This document shows, one piece after another, positions 7,998 through 16,200 of a stretch of DNA of 64,000 nt. Position 1 is the first letter of the stretch. Each line of letters starts with the position of its first letter. The stretch spans positions 1,364,001 to 1,428,000 of the forward strand of contig NZ_AP028032.1 in the NCBI RefSeq assembly GCF_030296935.1. The letters are read 5' to 3'. This DNA is from Coprobacter fastidiosus (GTDB lineage Bacteria > Bacteroidota > Bacteroidia > Bacteroidales > Coprobacteraceae). The notes under the pieces are model-generated. The model was not told the DNA's origin and searched no databases. It was given only the letters and a program-made list of their open reading frames with translations. Both the position numbers and the translations under genes were made by a program.

Positions 7998-9335
7998 ATG
8001 GCAAAGAAAAAACAAACAATATACAGTAAAGACTGGGCATCCTTACATCCTTATCAAGGATCAGCCCGTACAGATTTTTATTATACGACAATTGCAAATA
8101 AAATCTATACCGTACTTGATAATCTACTGGAAAACGAAATATCAGATGAAAATCTTTTTTATCTGGAAGAAGAAGAAAAAAAGCAACTGGCTTGTACCCT
8201 TACCTCATATTTCGAAGATATTATTTCAGAAACCGGTATCTTCAGAGCATTTACCAAAGAACATTACCGGAAATACAATTCTCCCCTTCCGTTTTTTCCA
8301 TGCAACGATTATGCAAATGAAGAGATCAACACAGAGGATATACAATTTCTGACATGGCACTATTTCATGCAATTAAACAGAGGAGAAATCCCCTATTCTC
8401 CCGAAACTCCTCTTTTTTCCCGGATAGCAGAAAAGGTCATGGAAATTCTGGACGAAGAATACGAATCTGCTCCGGCAAACGAAAAATTAAAAGGATTTTT
8501 TGACCTATCTCCAAAAGAGTGTACCAACTTATATTCTTTACAAGCACGTTTCGCATGGTTAGCAACCGAATCCTATCTTTTCCAATTCAATGGCAGACAG
8601 ATGCAGGAAGAAATAGACGACATGGTAACAACAGCAAAGGAAGACGGGACAGAAGAATATCTTCCGGATATGGTAAATGTCTTGTGTAATGATTTTGCAT
8701 ATAACCTGATCACAGAATTTATGCAACACTCTCCTGCTCAATGGCTTGCTATTCTTTTAGGAGAAGAACACCCAGCACATGAAGCTTTAAAAAATTTATC
8801 CCGTAAATATTCAGGTTATTTCGATTTTGTCGACGAAGACAAATATAATGCTCGTTTCCGGCATATCATTACCGGCGAAATTATCGAAGTCACACAAAAA
8901 TCTTTAAAAGGATTTCCCGAAGACATGAAAAGCGACAAAACAAGTCTGTATGCAGGATTTGTACGTTGGCAAAATGAATGGTGGATTATGGGATTGGTAA
9001 ATACTTATCCCAAATCGGAAGATTTAACAGAAGAAATCGATAAAAGGGCAGAAGAAGAATCGCACATCTTCGAAGAAAAAACAGACTTACCCGAGAATGA
9101 ACAAGAAATTATCTTGAAAGATATACTGGAAGATACCAACCTCGGAGAGGGTGAAATGCCGTTAACTCCTGAAGAAACCGCATGGATAGCCGTATTGAGC
9201 GATGAATTAGGGGTCTCCTTTATGGAAAATGCCGTGCAAAAAGGTAAAGTCCCCGAATTAAGATTCAACGGAGAAAAAGGCTACGAACTATTACATGATA
9301 ACTTAGATTTTATACTTCGTTATATTAAACGTTAA
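7998..9335 (+). CDS. DUF3843-like cytoplasmic protein, function unknown
   Basis: A 445-residue acidic, soluble protein without signal peptide or membrane helix. The opening KDWASLHPYQGSARTDFYY resembles Bacteroidetes proteins annotated as DUF3843; I recall this family but cannot confirm it here. The middle (about 95-330) is rich in aromatic residues, with no recognisable catalytic motif. A glutamate-rich stretch at about 340-380 is probably flexible. It has its own promoter (-7 at 7971) and is followed 26 bp later by the secreted esterase gene, so the two may be co-transcribed. Confidence 0.65.
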   Translation: MAKKKQTIYSKDWASLHPYQGSARTDFYYTTIANKIYTVLDNLLENEISDENLFYLEEEEKKQLACTLTSYFEDIISETGIFRAFTKEHYRKYNSPLPFFPCNDYANEEINTEDIQFLTWHYFMQLNRGEIPYSPETPLFSRIAEKVMEILDEEYESAPANEKLKGFFDLSPKECTNLYSLQARFAWLATESYLFQFNGRQMQEEIDDMVTTAKEDGTEEYLPDMVNVLCNDFAYNLITEFMQHSPAQWLAILLGEEHPAHEALKNLSRKYSGYFDFVDEDKYNARFRHIITGEIIEVTQKSLKGFPEDMKSDKTSLYAGFVRWQNEWWIMGLVNTYPKSEDLTEEIDKRAEEESHIFEEKTDLPENEQEIILKDILEDTNLGEGEMPLTPEETAWIAVLSDELGVSFMENAVQKGKVPELRFNGEKGYELLHDNLDFILRYIKR

Positions 9336-9361
9336 TAACGTCTCTAATTTATTTTTCCGAT

Positions 9362-10183
9362 ATGATTATGAAAAAGACTTTAAGTTTCTTGCTCTTTATT
9401 TTTTGTGTATTCTCATCACAGGCAGAAATAATCAAAACAAAGGTAAAAAGCGATGCGATGAATAAGGACATCCCTTGCGTAATCATTACCCCTACAAACT
9501 ATAATCCGTCTGCAACTTATCCGGTCATTTACTTATTGCACGGATATGGAGGAAATCAAAACACATGGCCAGATATAAAGAAAGATCTTTCGCAAACAGC
9601 TACGCAAGACAGCATAATTTTTGTCTGTCCTAACGGAGAAAACAGTTGGTACTGGGATAGCCCGTTTAATAAAGAGTCGCAATTCGAAACATTCATATCA
9701 AAAGAACTGGTCTCTTATGTCGATAAAAATTTTTCTACTCGCAACGATAGAACAGGCAGGGCGATCACTGGCTTAAGTATGGGAGGACACGGAGCTTTAT
9801 GGTTGGCTATTCGTCATCAAGATATATTCGGAGCTGCCGGAAGCACCAGCGGGGGAGTAGATATTCGCCCTTTTCCTGACAATTGGGATATGAAAAAACA
9901 GTTAGGTGAATATATAAATAACAAAGAAATATGGGACAATCACACGGTCATCAATCAAATAAATAAATTACAAGACGGAAAACTCGCCATTATTTTTGAT
10001 TGCGGATTTAAAGATTTCTTTTTTGAAGTAAATAATAATCTCCATAATACCCTATTAAAACAGGGTATCGCACATGACTATATTGTCCGTCCCGGTGAAC
10101 ATAATTCTCAATATTGGGGGAATTCCATTGACTATCAAATATTGTTTTTTAAGAAGTTCTTTCAAAAAAGATTACCAAAATAA
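9362..10183 (+). CDS. Secreted alpha/beta-hydrolase, esterase D/feruloyl-esterase-like
   Basis: A 273-residue protein with an N-terminal signal peptide (MKKTLSFLLFIFCVFSSQA; the ATG at 9368 is an alternative start). The alpha/beta-hydrolase fold shows the oxyanion-region LLHGYGG, the nucleophile elbow GLSMGGHG (Ser), an acid in FDCGFKDFF and the His in RPGEHNSQYW. This pattern is that of the putative esterase (esterase D, XynZ-type) family, which cleaves carboxylic esters on sugars or small molecules. The substrate is unknown. It lies outside the PUL operon and on the opposite strand, ending 345 bp from the sulfatase 3' end, so a link to PUL A is possible but not shown. Confidence 0.85.
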   Translation: MIMKKTLSFLLFIFCVFSSQAEIIKTKVKSDAMNKDIPCVIITPTNYNPSATYPVIYLLHGYGGNQNTWPDIKKDLSQTATQDSIIFVCPNGENSWYWDSPFNKESQFETFISKELVSYVDKNFSTRNDRTGRAITGLSMGGHGALWLAIRHQDIFGAAGSTSGGVDIRPFPDNWDMKKQLGEYINNKEIWDNHTVINQINKLQDGKLAIIFDCGFKDFFFEVNNNLHNTLLKQGIAHDYIVRPGEHNSQYWGNSIDYQILFFKKFFQKRLPK

Positions 10184-10266
10184 ATTCAAAAACGATACTT
10201 GTATTCACTGATAGCAAGGATATATGTATAAATTTTGTTAATATGCAATTTTTTATTATAACAGTA

Positions 10267-10298
10267 TTTGTAAGATACATTTTCTATAACTATATTTG
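10267..10298 (+). promoter_or_regulatory. Consensus promoter of small RNA copy 1
   Basis: TTTG (10267-10270), a 20-bp spacer and TATATTTG (10291-10298) match the Bacteroidetes primary-sigma consensus. No ORF of any length follows before the hairpin at 10343. Confidence 0.65.
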
Positions 10299-10304
10299 CG
10301 ATAT

Positions 10305-10372
10305 GTTTTTTCATAGTATTAGATTTAAGGTTTACAAAGATTGGTTGTCGTGAGACAACCATTTTTTATTTT
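10305..10372 (+). ncRNA. Putative small RNA, copy 1 of a conserved pair
   Basis: A predicted transcript of roughly 65 nt starts just after the consensus promoter. It ends in a perfect hairpin, GGTTGTCGTGAGACAACC (10343-10360), followed by ATTTTTTATTTT, a good intrinsic terminator. Its core from 10309 to 10366 is matched by the minus-strand unit at 41280-41345 with two substitutions. The only candidate reading frame is not kept between copies because the run of T before CATAG differs by one, which argues for RNA rather than peptide. Family identity is unknown; Bacteroides small RNAs that regulate PULs are one possibility. Confidence 0.6.
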
Positions 10373-10384
10373 AATCGTAAATCA

Positions 10385-10418
10385 AAAACTCCTGATAAGT
10401 AAACTTATCAGGAGTTTT
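10385..10418. terminator. Bidirectional intrinsic terminator
   Basis: A perfect stem AAAACTCCTGATAAG / CTTATCAGGAGTTTT with a four-base loop. A and T runs flank it on both strands, so it can serve the plus-strand small RNA/esterase side and the minus-strand sulfatase. Confidence 0.8.
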
Positions 10419-10500
10419 CTTTAATATCTATACTGTCGATACATTTTACCCTCTATTGGCTGTCACTGCCCAAACTTTGCGAATCATGTTATCGACTCAA

Positions 10501-10530
10501 GGTCTGTCTAAATTTTCCGATAAAAAATTA
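10501..10530. repeat. Left-end fragment of the MITE-like family (copy E)
   Basis: GTCTGTCTAAATTTTCCGAT is the family end sequence. It directly abuts the sulfatase gene, and the sulfatase stop codon (10528-10530) lies in the stretch AAATTATATATCC, which resembles the next part of copies A and D. Confidence 0.5.
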
Positions 10531-11943
10531 TATATCCGCATCTATACCGAAATTAAATAACGAAGAAGGCTCGTGCTCACGATCCATAATTGCTTTCAAC
10601 TCTTCCACTTTTTCAGGATATTGAGCAGCAATATTATTATCTTCATGAGGATCTTCAGCTATATTATACAACTCATGTGTCGGATTTCCCGAACTGATCT
10701 GTTGGCGAATAAGTTTCCAATCTCCGGCACGTACGGCCTGACGCCCACCTTCTTCATGGAATTCCCAATACAGAAATTCGTGTAACGGCTGCTCCCCTCT
10801 ACTCAATAAAGTAGGCAAAATAGAAATACCATCCATTGTTTCTGCTCTCCAATTCGAATCAACACCTAACAAATCTACAAAAGTAGGCATCATATCCCAT
10901 CCGGCAGCCTGAATATGACTTATACTACCGGGTTGAATTTTCCCAGGCCAATAAGCAATATAAGGTACTCGCATACCTCCTTCGTAAAGAGCTCTTTTAA
11001 GCCCTTTCAAACGTGCTTCTGTATTAAAGAAATAAGGATCGGCACCACCCTCCTGATGAGGACCGTTATCACTAGTGAAAATGAATAAAGTTCTATCGGC
11101 AATACCTTGTCGTTCAAGTTCTTTGATTATCTGCCCAACATAAGTATCCAAACGGGTAATCATCGCGGCAAATTGTGTGCGGGGATTTAAAGCCGTACCG
11201 TAATCGCCATCAGAATAAAAAGGCTTAGGCTCATAAAACTTATTTCTATACATTTCCACAATACTGTCCTGAGGCTGTGTCAACTCAGCATGAGGTATCG
11301 TATAAGTAAAATATCCGAAAAATGCCTTGTCCTTATTATCTCTGATAAATTTAAGTGCATGCTCGTGAATCGCATCCTGCGAATAACGTCCTTCTTGGTA
11401 TTCCTTCGTTTTATTATTCCACAAATAATCAGGATAATATTTATGAGCTTTACGTTGACAGTTATACCCGTAAAAAACATCAAATCCCATATCATTTGCT
11501 TCTCCTCCCGATCCGGGATATCCCATTCCCCACTTACCGAAACAACCTGTGACATATCCGTTTTCTTGAAAAAGATTTCCTAATGTTTTCACTTTCGGAT
11601 CAAGAGGCTCCTGACCTTCAGGTTGTATCTCTCTATTTCCACGAATTTTGGTATGTCCTGTATGCTGTCCCGTCATTAAAGATGCCCGGGAAGGAGCACT
11701 TACAGCCGTACTTGCATAAAATTGAGTGAAACTCATTCCCTGCTGTACGAGTCTCGTCAGATTCGGAGTTGAAATCATTTGCTGCCCGTAGGCCTCTATA
11801 TCGCTGTAACCCATATCGTCGCATAATAAGTAAATCACATTAGGACGGTCAGTAGTCGCAACGGCATCTTTCACTTGTGCTTTACATAAAGAAGACGGAA
11901 ATAACAAACTGCCGGACAGATATAAAAAACACTTTGAATTCAT
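10528..11943 (-). CDS. Sulfatase, family S1, serine-type active site
   Basis: It hydrolyses sulfate esters, here probably on HexNAc or galactose units of host glycans (inference from PUL context; subfamily not assignable by eye). The protein has 471 residues with an N-terminal export signal up to about residue 23. The active-site signature is SAPSRASLMTG: Ser82 is the residue to be converted to formylglycine, so a radical-SAM maturase (anSME) is needed, and none is in this window. Asp42 and Asp43 (LLCDDMGYSD) and the TSDNGPH segment supply metal ligands. CFGKWGMG matches the usual GKWHLG motif with His replaced by Gly. It is last in the PUL A gene series, 42 bp after the GEVED protein gene. 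A MITE-family end touches its stop. Confidence 0.92.
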   Translation of the reverse strand: MNSKCFLYLSGSLLFPSSLCKAQVKDAVATTDRPNVIYLLCDDMGYSDIEAYGQQMISTPNLTRLVQQGMSFTQFYASTAVSAPSRASLMTGQHTGHTKIRGNREIQPEGQEPLDPKVKTLGNLFQENGYVTGCFGKWGMGYPGSGGEANDMGFDVFYGYNCQRKAHKYYPDYLWNNKTKEYQEGRYSQDAIHEHALKFIRDNKDKAFFGYFTYTIPHAELTQPQDSIVEMYRNKFYEPKPFYSDGDYGTALNPRTQFAAMITRLDTYVGQIIKELERQGIADRTLFIFTSDNGPHQEGGADPYFFNTEARLKGLKRALYEGGMRVPYIAYWPGKIQPGSISHIQAAGWDMMPTFVDLLGVDSNWRAETMDGISILPTLLSRGEQPLHEFLYWEFHEEGGRQAVRAGDWKLIRQQISSGNPTHELYNIAEDPHEDNNIAAQYPEKVEELKAIMDREHEPSSLFNFGIDADI

Positions 11944-11985
11944 CGGTATCTCTTCGTTTTATGAAATTAAAAAAATCAATATCCA

Positions 11986-13116
11986 TCATAAAGCTTCAAT
12001 GAAAAAGCAGTCAATTCTTGCGTTTTCCCCCCCAAAACCGTAAATCTGTTTCATACTGATTTTATTAATAATCTTGACCTTATTTTCAGGAACAGATTCT
12101 AACCTCCATAAAAATTTATTGCTTATATCAGCCGGACGTTCGGCACATAAATTAGAGGTACATTCGCCCGTAAGATTTTCATCATAAGCGATATAAGGGT
12201 CTGCCCGCTCCGTAGCCGTATAAGCATTTTTGATCTGATACCATACCGGATCTGCTTCGGTATTTGTTTGAGTAGCCGATAATTCGGGCTCTATGGTAGA
12301 AAAAACAGCAATAATATGCATGCTCTCATTTACCGTAAAGGTGTATGTCTGATCTCGGCTTATAATATCTTGTCCAACTTTCCACCCTTCAAAATTTGCA
12401 GAAGAAGAAGAGTGTCCGGCCTTCACCGTGACTGAAGAGCCTTTATCATACCTGCCATCTATATTAGCAACTGTCTCAATAACCGCCGTACCTAATTTCT
12501 CATCACTGGAAGAAACACTTATATAACAATCTTCTCGGTCAGTCTTATCCATAACATAAACGACAAAATCATACACACGTCCTCCAGAAACTGCAACATC
12601 CGATCCTGAAGGCCGGGACGAGTCTAATCTTACACGTATCCGGGCTTTTCCCAATTCTGCATCAGCAGGAACTTGAAAAGAAACAGTAAACCCCTTATCT
12701 CTCATACTTAAAGAGGAGTGATCTTGACTAACAAAGACACCGTCACGATCCCAATCTGTATAAATAGTAACAAATTGTCCGGAGATAGATACATTTTCCT
12801 CAATAATTAAATCGAACTGGCGCTCTTTCTCCACCAAAGTAGTAGCTTTAGAAACAATTATAAAATGTCTATCAGGTGCAGAGGTAACGGTATAGCCTAA
12901 AGGATAACGAACGGCATTTCCGGATGTAATAGCAGAAACGATATATGCACTCCCGGCCTGACCAGAAGGCATTTGATAAATCGGGTTCTTAACATTCATA
13001 GAACCCAGCCTAATCATCGTCTCAAAAGGATTATCTGTTATATACTCTTGAGCTTTCAACCCGGTAAACAGAGTACCCAGAAATAACAAAAAAAATATCA
13101 ATAAGTTTTTTCCCAT
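11986..13116 (-). CDS. Secreted GEVED / InlB-repeat protein, possibly C-terminally truncated
   Basis: A 376-residue protein with signal peptide MGKNLLIFFLLFLGTLFTGLKAQ. Residues about 85-190 form a GEVED-type beta-sandwich (YTDWDRDGVF ... GKARIRVRLD), followed by one InlB-like B-repeat (about 197-270, ending TVNESMHIIAVFS). From about 285 a domain starts with DPVWYQIKNAYT, as in longer Bacteroidales surface proteins, but ends abruptly at a run of seven G on the coding strand (seven C at 12028-12034). Unlike its neighbours it has no T9SS-like tail. No catalytic domain is seen; it is probably a glycan-binding or structural PUL A component. It follows the terminator hairpin after the GH84 gene. 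Confidence 0.75.
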   Translation of the reverse strand: MGKNLLIFFLLFLGTLFTGLKAQEYITDNPFETMIRLGSMNVKNPIYQMPSGQAGSAYIVSAITSGNAVRYPLGYTVTSAPDRHFIIVSKATTLVEKERQFDLIIEENVSISGQFVTIYTDWDRDGVFVSQDHSSLSMRDKGFTVSFQVPADAELGKARIRVRLDSSRPSGSDVAVSGGRVYDFVVYVMDKTDREDCYISVSSSDEKLGTAVIETVANIDGRYDKGSSVTVKAGHSSSSANFEGWKVGQDIISRDQTYTFTVNESMHIIAVFSTIEPELSATQTNTEADPVWYQIKNAYTATERADPYIAYDENLTGECTSNLCAERPADISNKFLWRLESVPENKVKIINKISMKQIYGFGGENARIDCFFIEAL

Positions 13117-13137
13117 TTTCTTATTTTTTATTGAAAA

Positions 13138-13175
13138 ATACCCCTTATAAAAACTCTTTTCTCTATAAGGGGTAT
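13138..13175 (-). terminator. Terminator hairpin after the GH84 gene
   Basis: The 11-bp stem TACCCCTTATA / TATAAGGGGTA is followed on the minus strand by ATTTTTC. It lies between the GH84 and GEVED genes, so it may reduce rather than abolish read-through to the last two PUL genes. Confidence 0.75.
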
Positions 13176-13208
13176 CTTTCTAAATGAAAAAACAAACCTC
13201 AAATCTCT

Positions 13209-16200
13209 TTACTTTTTGATAAACTTGATCGTACAAAAACCTTTATCAGTTTCTATTTTTGCGATATAACTACCGGCTAAAAGCTCTACCAGATTTTGTG
13301 TTCCCATTCCTTCAAACACCAACGAGCCGGTAATATCATAAACTTTTACTTTTGCTTCTAACGGAACATGCAAAACCGAAGTAGAACGGTTAAAGTAAGA
13401 TATCGGGGTCTTTTCATCCCGAACTCCGTCTAAATATGTAAAGGTTATCGCTATGTTTACATCTTCAGTAACCGTAATCTGATATTTGCCCCCGTTATTT
13501 AATAGATCAGAAAGGCAATCTTCATCATTAACAGTAAATGAGCCTACTTCATATCCCGGGTCAGCTATCGGTTCGATTATTATAACCGTATTCTCTGATA
13601 ATTCCGTTCCGGAAATGACACTACAATCATCTCTTTCGTTTCTGACATCAAGATACCCTCCGGTTAAACTTTCCGGATAAGTTACTTTATACAAATTTTG
13701 ATTATGACCCTGAACATATTCCGGCACTTGAGAAGTCGTATTCTGATAATAAGTTACCCAACTCAATTCCTGAATCGTCCCTTTCATCAAATAAGCAGCA
13801 CAATCGCCTCCCGCACCTTTGTTTTGAAATTCTGTCAAACCGACATCCGAAGAACTGAATTTATAATAATACAACAAGTTTTCGGGAATTCGGGCATATC
13901 CTGCTTGAGAAGACTTGATCTGCTCAGGTGTTAAAGCAACATTCCATAGTTGAACATCCTCGATATCTCCGGCAAAATCCATACATCCGACAAAAAATAC
14001 AGTCTCATCGGGTAACAGACGGAATCCTTCTCGATTCAATATTTCGGATGCCACTTCTTCTCCATTCTTATACAAGGTTATGGTTTTATTTTCACTATCT
14101 ATTACTAAACTTACAAATGCCCATTCTCCGATCGGCAGTGCCACATCTGTCGTAACCGTTACATCATCACCGTAGCCGCCATTACCGTAACAACGTGTAA
14201 AAAAGCCTAATTTACCATTAGTCAAACGCACGGCAAAAGAACCTGATCCAACATAAAATGCCGACTGTACGGCACCCATTATATCTCCGTTGCTTACCGA
14301 CGGGTTTACCCATACGGACATCGTAAAAGTGCGTATGCGCTCATCTCCGACTTGAGAATCTACCGTATGGTTTCCACATAATTTATCGTCAAACTGGAAG
14401 CGATAATGATTATTTCCGTCTGTCTGAGGAATACGGATTGCAGAACCAGCAATAACCGGTATTCTTTCGCTACACTCAGCCGCAATAGTTACAGCTTCTG
14501 TCACTGTCATCGTATAAACTCCTTCATGAAGACTTCCCATCCGATTTTCTCCATTAACCGTAAATGCAGTTAATTCATAGTTTTCATCAGCACTTACCGA
14601 AATAGTTATTTCTGTGTCGTGTTCTACACTGCTTCCCGAATCTATTGGCATATCACCTGCCATTACTGAAATTTTTCCATGCGCAGGTTGTTCAAAAGAA
14701 ACGACAAAATGGGTAACAACTTCACCTCCTTCATTATAAGGAAGTCCTTCCGGCAATACTTCATATAAAGTCGGTATATTCGATTCGTTCCAAATAATTT
14801 TAAGCTGAGATATATTATCCAAATCGCTTACATCTACCTCCGTACAATAATCATCCAAAAATCCTTTATCCACCCATTCACCATCTGCCAGGACTTGAAT
14901 CGACGGCTTATCCGCTGCGGTTGTAAATTGAGTATAATGGTAAATCTTTACCTTTTGGATCAATATATTCTCAGTAAAACGATAAATCAAGTGTCCTGCT
15001 TTATCCGACTTATATCCGTTCATCAGCGAACGATCATCCAATACGGATATCGGATTCCCATCTTGATCACTTGCAACCGGCGTAGTTCCTGAGACAGATG
15101 CAGAAAACTCAGCAACCTGCAACCAATTATTCAAAGAAACAGAAGTCAACCGCATCCTGACATAACGTCCGTACTTCCCGTCGGCATTACAAGAGAACAC
15201 CGAATTATTAGCTTCTATTTCCGATGCAGTAAAAGTCGACACTTCCGTCCAGCTCTGCCCATCACCGGATATTTCTACCACACCGCTGCCTGTCGGACGA
15301 TCATTCGAAGTAAATGTCAATGTTATATCGAAAAACGGAACTGTTCCTCCGTAATCGAGTGTAATATAATCACCGACAGCTTGAGCGCCGTCTTTCCAAA
15401 AATAAGTATCGACATCACCATCGATCACATTCGTTACAGAATATGTGCTATAGACACTCATGTTGGTTGTTGCGGTTACAGTCCCCGGAGTCGTCCCGGA
15501 CACGGACATCGTAAATTCATTCTCCGGAATTTCCTGCACTTTCCCGCTATTATTATGAATCCGAATATATGCCATATCCATAACAGAACCATCCGGTGTA
15601 AACACAGTCCATTCCTTACCGTTAATAGAATATTCGAATGCAAACTTCTCCGCCATAGAAACAGGAAGCGTGTTCACCGATACACTTTTTATCGCATTAA
15701 AATAAATTCCTACATATTCCCCATCTTTTAAAGAAACTCCGGATAAATTTCCTAAAACGACACTTGATTCTCCTAAGCTTATCTGCGGTCCGTTAAGATT
15801 CTTCACATTAGTAATGATAACTATATCTCGCGACCGTTCAGGCAAAACCGGAGCTTTATCTGCAATTTTGCCGATAATCCAGTCTGCAAAAGGCATCATA
15901 TTGACATCGGAGGGAGTTACCTCATACGATTTTTTTTCTGTCGATGTGCCCGAACCTTCCAATGCAGGGACAAAAAAATCCGGATCGGTATGTATCTTGG
16001 CATATTCTTCTTTTGCCACTAAAAAATCAGTCCATTGACTATTCTCCCCTGATTGAAGCAATGTGAGTGATTTTAATATTATATTACTCATCGACTGTAA
16101 TTTAGCTATCCAATATTTCGTTTCTTTATAAAACAACACATGATCAGAATCACCACTATGCTCCATTGTTCGCAAAAGAACGCACGCATCATAAATTTTT

